A DNA stretch of 8,634 bases from Hyphomicrobiales bacterium (GCA_003133345.1 PKXB01000109.1:1-8634); one strand, 5' to 3'; shown: positions 1-6,772, counted from the first letter of the stretch. Translations and numbers: made by a program. Notes: a model not told the origin generated them from the sequence alone.

Positions 1-91
1 ACTCAAATGCAAAAATTGTTGACAGGCAAAGGACTTAGATTTTTTCAACGAATGGCACTGTTGCCGTTATTGAGTTCAGCGTTCGAGTGCT

Positions 92-111
92 TGTAGCCCC
101 GTGTAGCCCCG
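92..111. repeat. Perfect tandem repeat, 2 x 10 bp
   Basis: The 10-mer TGTAGCCCCG occurs twice in immediate succession, at 92-101 and 102-111. It lies in the gene-free left end. Two copies are too few to suggest a function. It may be replication slippage or part of a degenerate dispersed repeat. Confidence 0.6.
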
Positions 112-356
112 ATATCGAACGTCCAACCTTCGGTCCAAGAGACCGTTTCCGCTATCAAGAGTAATCGCCAGCGACGACGGAAGGATTCTCTCATTTTCCG
201 CGCACCCCTGTTGAAACCAATCACATCATGTCGCGCTGGTTGAAATAGTTGTGACAAGACGTTGTGACAGAAATCGAAAGTAGATTGAGCCGCGGGCGTT
301 GGTCAATCTCTCAAAACTGAATAGCGGCGGGCCTCAGTGACCTGACCGAGCTTTTT

Positions 357-390
357 TACCAAGCGGCTTGAGAGAGAAACTGCCTTGGTA
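357..390. repeat. Inverted repeat upstream of transposase remnant
   Basis: TACCAAGCGGC at 357-367 pairs with GCCTTGGTA at 382-390, with a small bulge and a loop of about 14 nt. A second 8-bp inverted pair overlaps it: TCTCTCAA at 307-314 and TTGAGAGA at 368-375. A T run (352-357) lies on the 5' side of the stem for the plus strand, so this is not a normal intrinsic terminator for that strand. On the minus strand the stem is followed by A residues, so it does not look like a terminator for the synthetase gene either. It sits about 13 bp before the orfA start and may be a leader structure of the insertion sequence. Confidence 0.35.
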
Positions 391-402
391 AGAAGGCTGA
401 CC

Positions 403-494
403 ATGCCGAAGAAGAGGCTTGGCGGGACCAGATTGTGACGCTGCTTCGCCAGATTGAAGTGTCGATAGCGCAAGGAAGATCCGCCCCAGTGGCC
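403..494 (+). pseudogene. Truncated, frameshifted IS3-type transposase orfA remnant
   Basis: This is the N-terminal scrap of an IS3-family OrfA, the helix-turn-helix DNA-binding subunit of the transposase. An ATG at 403 with a purine-rich SD-like AAGAAGG just upstream begins MPKKRLG, a typical OrfA start. That frame then stops at 436-438. The family signature continues in another frame from 426: DQIVTLLRQIEVSIAQGRSA followed by PVA. It closely resembles the usual OrfA pattern EQIVxLLRQIEVxIAQGK. A one-base deletion near 424-428 explains the shift. Recognisable similarity ends at about 494. The rest of OrfA (the YYRWRKEYGG region) and all of OrfB are missing. The break falls 3-4 bp from the stop codon of the convergent acyl-CoA synthetase gene. 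The match is recalled from family knowledge, not aligned. Confidence 0.75.
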
Positions 495-497
495 CGG

Positions 498-3179
498 TCA
501 CGGCGCCGTCAGGTCTTTCGTCGCACGCAACAGCGACGCTTCCGCCGGCATCGGGCCCACCGCGAAGGCCATATCCGCGGCGATGTTGAGCATACGGGTC
601 TCATCGGAAGGAAATATCAGAACAGCCTTGCGTATGCCCAGGATGGCAATCGTGGAAAGCAGCGCTTGCAGCAGTTGCTTGGCCAGGCCCTTTTGCCGCA
701 GATCGCGGCGGATGATGACGGCGCATTCCGAAGCGTCGCGATCGGCATCGGCGAGCGAACGAACCAGCCCGGCAACGCGATCGGCTTCCCAGGCGACCAA
801 AGTCATCTCCCGATCGTAGTCAATCTGGCTCAAGCGCGCCGCCGTCTCGTGGGTCCGGTCGCGTAGCGGCGCAAAAAATCCATGCCATAGGTCCTGGGTA
901 TCGACCTCCTCAGCGAAGCGGCGCAGCGCGGGTTCGTCTTCCGGCTTGATCGGCCGCACTTTGTAGACCTGACCCTCTGGCGTCCGGATTTCGGTTTCGA
1001 GCCGCTCAGGATAGGGCCGGATCGCGAGTCGCGACTGCGCCGAAACATCGCTGGCACGCACGCGAATCCGGCAATCCACGGCGATCACGCCCCGCGCGTC
1101 GCAAAGCAGCGGATTGATGTCGATTTCGGTGACCTCGCCATGGTCGGCAACGATTTGACTCAACTGCACAAGCACGCCGACGACGCCGTCGATGTCGGCC
1201 GCCGGCCGGTCGCGATAGCCCTTGAGCAAAGCGGCAATGCGCGTGCGCTCGATTTGCGCGCGCGCCAACGGCCTGTTGAGCGGCGGCAGTTCGAGCGATT
1301 TATCGCGCACGATCTCGACCGCAGTGCCGCCCTGCCCGAACAGGATCACCGGACCAAAGGTGGGGTCGGTTGAGACGCCGGCAATCAGCTCATAGGCGCT
1401 CGGCCGATGGATCATCTCTTGCACGATGAACCCTTCCAACCTGGCCTTCGGCAAGGCCTGCAAGATCTTTTCATTCATGCGCGCCGCGGCGGCGGCGACT
1501 TCCGCCGGGCTGGTCAAATTCAAAGCGACGCCGCCGACATCGGATTTATGGACAACGTCGCGCGATCTGATTTTCAGCGCGACCGGCGCGTTCATTTGCC
1601 GGGCGGCATCTGCCGCCGATTTTGCGTCCGGCACGGCTTGCGTGCGCGCGAACGGAATATTGTAGCAAGCCAGGAATGCCGCGACCTCGGCCGGATCGAG
1701 CCATTCGCGCCGGTCGTCGAGCGCCTGCCTGATAAGGCCGCGCGCCCGCTCCAAGTCGATTTCCTGGCTGGGCTGGCCGGCCGTTGGGGTTTCGAGCAGC
1801 AAATCCTGATTTTGCCGATAGCGCACGAGATACATAAAGGCGCGCACCGCCCGCTCCGGCGTTTCGAAATCCGGCAATTGCGCGTCAATGAGTTGCGCGC
1901 GGCCCTCGGCCACGGTGGCCGCACCCATCCAGCAGGCGAAAACATTCTTCTTCGCGGCGTTCGATTTCGACAAGACGCCGATCAAGCCCTTGGCGGCTTC
2001 GGCAGAAGAACCGATCGCCGTCGGGCAATAGGCCACCAGCAAAGCGTCGTTGCCGGGGTCGTCGATCAGGATCGATACCGAATTCGCGTAGCGGCCGGCG
2101 TCGGCGTCGCCGATCAGATCGATCGGATTGGCGTGGCTCCAAGTCGGCGGCAGCACCGCATTGAGCTTGGCAATGACGTCGGGACTGAGCGTCGCCAGCT
2201 TTCCGCCTTCCTCGATGAGGCGGTCGGTGGCCAAGACGCCGGCGCCGCCGCCATTGGTCACGATCGCAAGCCGATTGCCTCGTTGTGGCGACATCCGCGC
2301 GAGCGTCGCGGCGGCATCGAACAGTTCCTCAACCTCGTTGACCCGTAACATGCCGGCGCGGCGGAAGGCGGCGTCATAGACGACATCGGCGCCGGCCAGC
2401 GCGCCGGTGTGAGAACTCGCGGCCCGCGCGCCCTCTTCGGCCCGGCCGCTCTTGACCACAATGATCGGCTTGATGCGGGCGGTTCGGCGCGCTGCCGACA
2501 TGAACTTTCGCGCCTGTGTGATGCCTTCGGCATAGATCAGGATCGCATGTGTGGCCTCGTCGAGCGCGAAGTAGTCGAGCAGATCGCCGAAGTCGACATC
2601 GCTCATATCGCCCATGGAGACGATGGCTGAAAAGCCGATGCCGCGCGGCAGCGCCCAATCCAGCACGGTTGTCGCCATCGCGCCGGATTGCGTGAGGAAC
2701 GCGATGTTACCGGGTAGCAGGGCAGCCGGCGCGAAGGTTGCATTCAAGCCGACGCCCGGCACCGCGATGCCGAGGCAATTGGGTCCAACGATGCGCATCA
2801 GATACGGACGCGCGGCGGCCAGCATTTGCGCACTGCGTGCCTTGCCGGCCGCGGCTTCGCCCTCGGCAAAGCCGGCGGTAAGGATGACAGCGGCGCGGGT
2901 GCCACGCCTGCCCAGTTCGTCGACCAGACCCGGGATGGTGTCGGGCGGCGTCGCGATAACGGCGAGATCCGGCATCAGCGGCAGGCTTGCCACGTCTTTA
3001 TAAGTCATGATGCCGTGAAGCGCGGTCGCCTTGGGATTGACCGGCATGATCGGCCCATCGAAGCCGCCGTTCATGAGATTTGTCATCAGTGCGGCGCCGA
3101 CCGATTTCGGCCGCGCCGATGCGCCTATGACCGCGATCGACCGCGGGCGAAACATCTTGTCGAGATTGCGAATGGACAT
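498..3179 (-). CDS. NDP-forming acyl-CoA synthetase fused to GNAT acetyltransferase (Pat-like)
   Basis: This 893-residue cytoplasmic fusion has the domain order of bacterial ADP-forming acetate-CoA ligases joined to a lysine acetyltransferase (Pat/PatZ architecture). A CoA-binding Rossmann domain occupies about 8-140 (SIAVIGASARP near 14, then VGPNCLG at 131-137). CoA-ligase subdomains follow to about 460, with the SSHTGALAG motif at 255-263. H257 there matches the histidine that is phosphorylated in active NDP-forming synthetases. An ATP-grasp domain spans about 490-710 (LKIRSRDVVHKSDVGGV at 535-551, EIDINPLL at 685-692). The GNAT domain spans about 740-890, with an acetyl-CoA loop RQKGLA at 828-833. 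ATG 3179 is bounded by an in-frame TAG 15 nt upstream, although the SD is weak. The gene lies 33 bp after the SGNH gene and could be co-transcribed. By family knowledge it acylates CoA or modifies enzymes such as acetyl-CoA synthetase. Whether the ligase half is active is inferred only from H257. An IS remnant abuts its 3' end. Confidence 0.93.
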   Translation of the reverse strand: MSIRNLDKMFRPRSIAVIGASARPKSVGAALMTNLMNGGFDGPIMPVNPKATALHGIMTYKDVASLPLMPDLAVIATPPDTIPGLVDELGRRGTRAAVILTAGFAEGEAAAGKARSAQMLAAARPYLMRIVGPNCLGIAVPGVGLNATFAPAALLPGNIAFLTQSGAMATTVLDWALPRGIGFSAIVSMGDMSDVDFGDLLDYFALDEATHAILIYAEGITQARKFMSAARRTARIKPIIVVKSGRAEEGARAASSHTGALAGADVVYDAAFRRAGMLRVNEVEELFDAAATLARMSPQRGNRLAIVTNGGGAGVLATDRLIEEGGKLATLSPDVIAKLNAVLPPTWSHANPIDLIGDADAGRYANSVSILIDDPGNDALLVAYCPTAIGSSAEAAKGLIGVLSKSNAAKKNVFACWMGAATVAEGRAQLIDAQLPDFETPERAVRAFMYLVRYRQNQDLLLETPTAGQPSQEIDLERARGLIRQALDDRREWLDPAEVAAFLACYNIPFARTQAVPDAKSAADAARQMNAPVALKIRSRDVVHKSDVGGVALNLTSPAEVAAAAARMNEKILQALPKARLEGFIVQEMIHRPSAYELIAGVSTDPTFGPVILFGQGGTAVEIVRDKSLELPPLNRPLARAQIERTRIAALLKGYRDRPAADIDGVVGVLVQLSQIVADHGEVTEIDINPLLCDARGVIAVDCRIRVRASDVSAQSRLAIRPYPERLETEIRTPEGQVYKVRPIKPEDEPALRRFAEEVDTQDLWHGFFAPLRDRTHETAARLSQIDYDREMTLVAWEADRVAGLVRSLADADRDASECAVIIRRDLRQKGLAKQLLQALLSTIAILGIRKAVLIFPSDETRMLNIAADMAFAVGPMPAEASLLRATKDLTAP

Positions 3180-3212
3180 CCGGCTGGCTCGCTAGCGCAT
3201 TGAGGTTCTTGT

Positions 3213-4157
3213 TTAGCGGCCGGGTGTCATGAGCAGCGGCTTCAATAGCTGCTGGAACGACTCGGTAACCCCCGCGCGGTTTAAATGGTCGGTGTCGAAG
3301 TAGAAATTCGGGTTGTCCAGAGCAGCGGATAAATCGCGCAGCGGCACCGCCCGCTCGGTGAGAACGATCTGTACCGCGTCGTCGAACGCCGCCTCGTTGG
3401 GGAGCCGGTCGCGGAACAGCGCCGGCAGCGGCAGCTTGATGGCGATCACGCGGATGCCGTGTTCGCGTGCGGTCGCGATCAGGTCGGCAAATTGCTTGAG
3501 ATAACGCGCGCACAGTTCCGGCGTCGTGGCATCCGGATAGAGGTATGCGATGCGCTGGGCCACCGCCGTCGCCGACGAGCGATAGACCCGATCGAACTGC
3601 GCTTCGCCTTCCCAGGCATCGCGCTGGAAGCGGTCGCGGTTGTTGATCTTGGAAAAGCCGCTGAGATAATCGAGCAGCGCGCGCGGATCGACGCCGTCGC
3701 GGCGCACATAATTCCCCAGGCGCCGCGCGATCGCCGGCGCGAACGGCGTGCCGCGGATGAGTTTCCCGTCGGCAAAGCGGTCCTCGTTCCAGGCGCGCGA
3801 GGTGAAGGCGAACGAGTCGACCACGTAGAGCAGATTGCGCGTGTGATGCGCGCGCAGGAAATGCTCGAGCACGAAGCGGTTATAGAGCGGGCCGGTGCCC
3901 TGCGCGGCGAGATTCAAGATACGTAGCCCCGTTTCGCGTTGCATCAGCGCATTGAAATCGCCGAAATCGAGCGGCATGGCGTGCGAGGCCCCGAGGATCA
4001 CCCAGTCGTAGTCGTTTGCCTCAGCAGTCGCGATCTTGAAGAACGGATTGCTGTGCCCGTTGCGCAACAGCAGGCGCTCGGTCGCGAAAGATAACCCCGC
4101 ATAGATCAGCAGGCCGATTGCGACGAACAGCAGTGCCGATTTGCCGAACTGTTTCAT
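3213..4157 (-). CDS. Membrane-anchored SGNH-hydrolase-like protein, MBOAT partner
   Basis: This protein has 314 residues and one N-terminal membrane segment (about 7-24, preceded by Lys2 and Lys6), with the rest predicted outside the cytoplasm. The fold is SGNH/GDSL-like of the DltD/AlgJ/AlgX type. The nucleophile block is VILGASHA (S58). An Asn/Gly block NLAAQG lies at 82-87. The C-terminal catalytic pair is D288-T-D-H291 in FDTDHLNRAG. Family members paired with MBOAT proteins take part in moving an acyl (often acetyl) group onto an exported polymer, or remove it. The gene starts 21 bp after the stop of the MBOAT gene and has no clear SD, so translational coupling is plausible. The acceptor cannot be read from the window. 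An independent esterase is the main alternative, but the pairing makes it less likely. Confidence 0.82.
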   Translation of the reverse strand: MKQFGKSALLFVAIGLLIYAGLSFATERLLLRNGHSNPFFKIATAEANDYDWVILGASHAMPLDFGDFNALMQRETGLRILNLAAQGTGPLYNRFVLEHFLRAHHTRNLLYVVDSFAFTSRAWNEDRFADGKLIRGTPFAPAIARRLGNYVRRDGVDPRALLDYLSGFSKINNRDRFQRDAWEGEAQFDRVYRSSATAVAQRIAYLYPDATTPELCARYLKQFADLIATAREHGIRVIAIKLPLPALFRDRLPNEAAFDDAVQIVLTERAVPLRDLSAALDNPNFYFDTDHLNRAGVTESFQQLLKPLLMTPGR

Positions 4158-4178
4158 GGTGTCATGTCGATGTCGCGG

Positions 4179-5636
4179 TCAGAACTGCATGTAAATGAAT
4201 TCCTTCGCCTGCCAGCGGCCGAACAGCAGCAGCGCGAAGATGCCGAGATAGTAGGCGCCCCAGCGCAGCGCGACCGGCGCCGCGGCTAGGCGCTGGAACA
4301 CCGGGCGGCGCTCGTCAACGATTTCATAGACGAGCAGGAAGGCGATCAGGCCAAACCCGGTGAGCTGCTCGGCGCTGAACGGATAGATAGTCAGCAGATG
4401 TGGCAGGTCGGTGAGTCGAGCGCCGATCTTCTGCAAGACGAGCAGCGCGTCATGCATCGATCCGGCGCGGAAGAACACCCAGCTCAGCAGAATCAGATGG
4501 AAGGTGATGACGATGCGCAATACGCGCAGCCAGGCGCTGGCGGCCACGCGCGGCAAGGCTTCGCCGACGCGGCGCCACAGGCCGCGCGTCGCCAGCCCCG
4601 CCCACTGATAGGCGCCGTTGAGCGCGCCCCAGACGAGAAAGGTCCAGCCGACTCCGTAACCGAGCCCGGCATGCCACAGGCCGCTCACCAGAAAGACCAC
4701 CATGACGTTGATGGCGCGGCGCAGAGTACCGGCGCGACTGCCGCCCAGCGGGATATAGAGATAGTCGCGAAACCAGCTGCCGAGCGAAATGTGCCAGCGC
4801 TCCGCCCAGAATTCCGCCGTGCTGCGCGACAGGTACGGCCGGCGGAAGTTCTCCATCAGCGTGAGGCCGAACAGCGACGAGATGCCGAGCGCGATATCGG
4901 TATAGCCGGAAAAGTCGCAATAGATCTGGAAGGCGAAGAAATATGTGCTGATCAAGAGTTCGAGCGGCGGGGCGAAGGCGACGATCTTGAAGCTGTGATC
5001 GACCAATGGCGCAAGATTGTCGGCGATGACGACTTTCTTGAACAGGCCCCAGCCGATCAATTGCAGCCCGAGCGCAAAGCGGACCGGATCGGCATGCAGC
5101 CCGGACAATAGCTGCGGCAGAAAATGCGTCGCCCGCTCGATCGGTCCGGCAAAAATCTTGGGAAAGTAGGCGGTGAACAATGCCACCTGGCCGAGATTCT
5201 GCTTGCCCGAAAGACGCCCGACATAGATGTCGATGAGATAGCTCGCGGCCGAGAAGACATAAAATGAGTAGCCGGCCGGAGCGGTAATGCCGAGCCGCGG
5301 CAACTTGAGATTTGCGAACAGATTGGCGTGCTCGATCTCACCGGCAATAAAATCATAAAACTTGAATGCGGTGAGCGACCCGAGCACCGCGATAAGCCCC
5401 AGGACGAACAGCGCGACGCGCATGGGTTTTTGCGTTGCCCGGCCCAGGCCCCAGCCGCAGCCCCAGATGACCAGCGTCACCGCGCCGAGATAGACCAGGT
5501 TGAAGGGCCGCAGATATCCATAAAACACATAGCTGGCGAGCAGCAATACCGCCCAGCGTTGCGCGACCGGCGCGATCGCGAATACCAGCAGCGCCAATGG
5601 CAAGAAGATGAAGAAATCGAGCGACGTAAACAGCAT
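4179..5636 (-). CDS. MBOAT family membrane O-acyltransferase (AlgI/DltB-like)
   Basis: This 485-residue polytopic inner-membrane protein is full length for the AlgI/DltB-type MBOAT family. It opens with MLFTSLDFFIFLPLALLVFA, a typical family N-terminus that supports the ATG at 5636, although the SD is poor. Family signatures follow in order: YFPKIFAGPIERATHFLPQL (157-176), CDFSGYTDIALG (240-251), ENFRRPYLSRSTAEFWAERW (262-281) and H282, RDYLYIPLGGSR (290-301), and VSGLWHAG (317-324). H322 in the last motif is the expected catalytic histidine. The C-terminus EFIYMQF is also typical. About a dozen hydrophobic segments are visible. Such proteins pass an acyl group across the membrane to an exported polysaccharide, teichoic acid or lipid-linked acceptor, working with an SGNH partner, here the next gene. 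No alginate, cellulose or LPS gene is adjacent, so the substrate is unknown. Confidence 0.94.
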   Translation of the reverse strand: MLFTSLDFFIFLPLALLVFAIAPVAQRWAVLLLASYVFYGYLRPFNLVYLGAVTLVIWGCGWGLGRATQKPMRVALFVLGLIAVLGSLTAFKFYDFIAGEIEHANLFANLKLPRLGITAPAGYSFYVFSAASYLIDIYVGRLSGKQNLGQVALFTAYFPKIFAGPIERATHFLPQLLSGLHADPVRFALGLQLIGWGLFKKVVIADNLAPLVDHSFKIVAFAPPLELLISTYFFAFQIYCDFSGYTDIALGISSLFGLTLMENFRRPYLSRSTAEFWAERWHISLGSWFRDYLYIPLGGSRAGTLRRAINVMVVFLVSGLWHAGLGYGVGWTFLVWGALNGAYQWAGLATRGLWRRVGEALPRVAASAWLRVLRIVITFHLILLSWVFFRAGSMHDALLVLQKIGARLTDLPHLLTIYPFSAEQLTGFGLIAFLLVYEIVDERRPVFQRLAAAPVALRWGAYYLGIFALLLFGRWQAKEFIYMQF

Positions 5637-5682
5637 GACATCGGGCCCCCGAGCCGCGGTTCGTCTCTCGTCACCCGTCGGT

Positions 5683-5703
5683 CGCCCACGCGAAGCGTGG
5701 GCG
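5683..5703 (-). terminator. Perfect 9-bp stem-loop after the cytochrome gene
   Basis: CGCCCACGC (5683-5691) and GCGTGGGCG (5695-5703) form a perfect 9-bp stem around the 3-nt loop GAA (TTC on the minus strand). It begins 11 nt after the cytochrome stop codon on the minus strand and 46 nt before the MBOAT start. No T run follows on either strand. It may therefore be a U-less terminator, an mRNA 3'-end stabiliser, or a single copy of a dispersed REP-like palindrome. It plausibly separates the E1/cytochrome block from the MBOAT block. Confidence 0.5.
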
Positions 5704-5714
5704 CGGAGGCGGCC

Positions 5715-6317
5715 TCAGTAGGTTGCCCCGGACGCCCGCAATTCCTCCGGAACCTGCTCGATCGGGATGCCCGCATTCAGCTCGAGGTAGCTCGCCAATT
5801 CTTCGCGCTCTGCAGACGTTATCTTGATAACGGCATGAGCCGGTGTGCTGAGGGTGCCGAGCCAAGCCGTTTTGGTCCGCACTTGGGTGACGACGACGGT
5901 GATGATGTGGCAGCCCTGGCAATTGTCGAGCGCCAAATCGCGTCCGTCCTTTGGCAGAGTACGCGTCCAATCGGTGCGTGTCAGGTTTGCCGGGACTTGG
6001 TTGGCCGGCAACGGCATGTGGAAGGAGAGATAGTCGGCAAGCGTGAGCCGTTGCTTATCGCTCTGGCTCTGTAACGGGGGAACGGCTTGGCTGTGGGCCT
6101 TGAGATAGCTCGACCAGTCGTCGCGCGAGCGCTTGCCTGTGAGCAAAGCTTTGAGCTCGTCGGCAGGCGGCTTGCTGGTGGCAATGTTGGTCAAAAGCGT
6201 TCGGCCGCCGGCAGGGATGAAGGTCAACTGCTCAGCAGTCTGCGCGGCGAGCGGCTGAACAAGGCAAGCGCTGAACGTCGCGGCAACGACGGCGGCGGTT
6301 AAAAAATTGAAGCGCAT
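5715..6317 (-). CDS. Secreted c-type cytochrome-like protein with duplicated domain, one haem site
   Basis: This protein has 200 residues. The first 25 form a Sec-type signal peptide ending PLAA/QT. A cysteine at 18 (FSAC) makes a lipoprotein a weak alternative. One haem motif CQGCH lies at 133-137, so the protein should be a periplasmic electron carrier or haem subunit. It seems to consist of two related halves. IPAGGRTLL (34-42) matches LPKDGRDLA (121-129). W68 matches W152. LADYL with PANQVPANL (93-112) matches LASYL with PIEQVPEEL (174-193). The first half has no CxxCH. No methionine follows H137, so H161 in TPAHAVI is the likeliest sixth ligand, or there is none. The ATG at 6317 has an AAGGA SD 8 nt upstream. 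The gene lies 38 bp after the zinc-finger gene. A redox partner cannot be identified from the window. Confidence 0.85.
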   Translation of the reverse strand: MRFNFLTAAVVAATFSACLVQPLAAQTAEQLTFIPAGGRTLLTNIATSKPPADELKALLTGKRSRDDWSSYLKAHSQAVPPLQSQSDKQRLTLADYLSFHMPLPANQVPANLTRTDWTRTLPKDGRDLALDNCQGCHIITVVVTQVRTKTAWLGTLSTPAHAVIKITSAEREELASYLELNAGIPIEQVPEELRASGATY

Positions 6318-6325
6318 GATTGATA

Positions 6326-6330
6326 TCCTT
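6326..6330 (-). promoter_or_regulatory. Ribosome binding site of the cytochrome gene
   Basis: On the minus strand this reads AAGGA, 8 nt before the ATG at 6317. It fixes the start in front of a clean signal peptide and lies inside the 38-bp gap after the zinc-finger gene. Confidence 0.65.
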
Positions 6331-6355
6331 CTCGTGACTGGTGAACGAGCCGGCT

Positions 6356-6697
6356 TCAGGACCGGATCAGAACCTCGCTCGCGAGCGCAGCGGTGAAAGA
6401 CGACGCTTCCGGTGACGGGACATCCGTTGTCCCGACCCTGCCAAAAGCGAATACCGGCACACGCAGTTCGCGGACAGCATCCTCAGACGGAAAGCCGGCC
6501 TGGCGTATCCGATCGATCATGAGAACGGCAGTATCGTCATAGAACTGCTCGCCGCAGGCGTTGCACACAAGCGCGGGCACATCCTCGATCACGACCAAGC
6601 GATCGTTATGCCAAAACGCCGAGCGCACGCGAGCCAGACGGGTGTCCGTGCTCTCGCAAACAGGACAGGCGGCGGATAGCTGTTCAGCGGTGTCCAT
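6356..6697 (-). CDS. YgiT-type zinc-finger protein, no recognisable toxin partner
   Basis: This small 113-residue cytoplasmic protein has an N-terminal YgiT/MqsA-type zinc finger. CPVC at 11-14 and CNACGE at 45-50 supply four cysteine ligands (C11, C14, C45, C48), with the typical FYDD following at 52-55 and a helix IDRIRQAG after it. In E. coli MqsA the same finger precedes an HTH DNA-binding domain and pairs with the toxin MqsR. Here the C-terminal 45 residues (VRELRVPVFAFGRVG onward) show no HTH pattern, and neither neighbour is a small toxin-like gene. Many YgiT-type proteins are single-domain antitoxin-like proteins or of unknown function. The ATG at 6697 has a weak AAGG 11 nt upstream, which lies almost against the large hairpin at 6716-6764. 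The gene probably reads through from the E1 genes and continues to the cytochrome gene. Confidence 0.82.
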   Translation of the reverse strand: MDTAEQLSAACPVCESTDTRLARVRSAFWHNDRLVVIEDVPALVCNACGEQFYDDTAVLMIDRIRQAGFPSEDAVRELRVPVFAFGRVGTTDVPSPEASSFTAALASEVLIRS

Positions 6698-6715
6698 TTT
6701 TGTACCAACCTTTTG

Positions 6716-6764
6716 ATTCGACGCGGTCCGAAGGCAGAACCCCGCCTTCGGCCCGCGGTCGAAT
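6716..6764 (-). terminator. Long imperfect hairpin between E1 beta and the zinc-finger gene
   Basis: Arms 6716-6735 and 6744-6764 pair over 19 positions. The only imperfections are one bulged base (6757) and one mismatch (6727 with 6752), and the loop is 8 nt. The inner stem CCGAAGGC/GCCTTCGG is perfect. The hairpin begins 8 nt after the E1 beta stop codon on the minus strand, where a terminator or 3'-end stabiliser would sit. It is followed by CAAAAGG, not by a T run, so efficient intrinsic termination is doubtful. Its far base is 3 nt from the weak SD of the zinc-finger gene and could limit that gene's translation. Confidence 0.6.
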
Positions 6765-6772
6765 GAGAAGCT

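Larger units (their letters stand above)
1..402. other. Non-coding stretch with no supported gene
   Basis: This stretch holds no gene I can support. A short minus-strand reading frame (ATG at 194, stop at 45, 49 codons) resembles nothing I recognise, and a longer version needs a TTG start at 257. The base composition is visibly less GC-rich than the coding blocks to the right. Together with the transposase remnant beginning at 403, this suggests decayed or insertion-derived DNA. A TTGACA sequence at 19-24 has no convincing -10 partner at normal spacing, so I do not call a promoter. The right-hand part, about 300-402, probably belongs to the 5' end of the same insertion sequence as the remnant, but I could not identify its terminal inverted repeat. 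Confidence 0.5.

Noticed and set aside
19..47. TTGACA promoter-like sequence
   Set aside because: No acceptable -10 hexamer lies at 16-18 bp spacing and no supported plus-strand gene follows.
45..257. Possible small minus-strand gene in the left end
   Set aside because: The long version needs a TTG start. The 49-codon ATG version has only a vague SD and no recognisable similarity.
1407..2348. Long plus-strand open frame of 313 codons
   Set aside because: It lies wholly antisense to the acyl-CoA synthetase, whose domains are clear. The product is Arg/Gly/His-rich with no family motif, as expected for a shadow frame in GC-rich DNA.
2998..3513. Minus-strand open frame of 171 codons bridging the SGNH and synthetase genes
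   Set aside because: It is Arg/Pro-rich and out of frame with both well-supported genes it overlaps.
4398..5111. Plus-strand open frame of 237 codons opposite the MBOAT gene
   Set aside because: It encodes a charged, Gln/Ala/Arg-rich product with no motif, antisense to a region holding the catalytic MBOAT signatures.
5328..6074. Plus-strand open frame of 248 codons
   Set aside because: It crosses two real genes and the stem-loop between them, and its product has no recognisable domain.
6356..6697. MqsRA-type toxin-antitoxin system
   Set aside because: Only the antitoxin-like zinc finger is present. There is no HTH domain and no toxin-sized neighbour.
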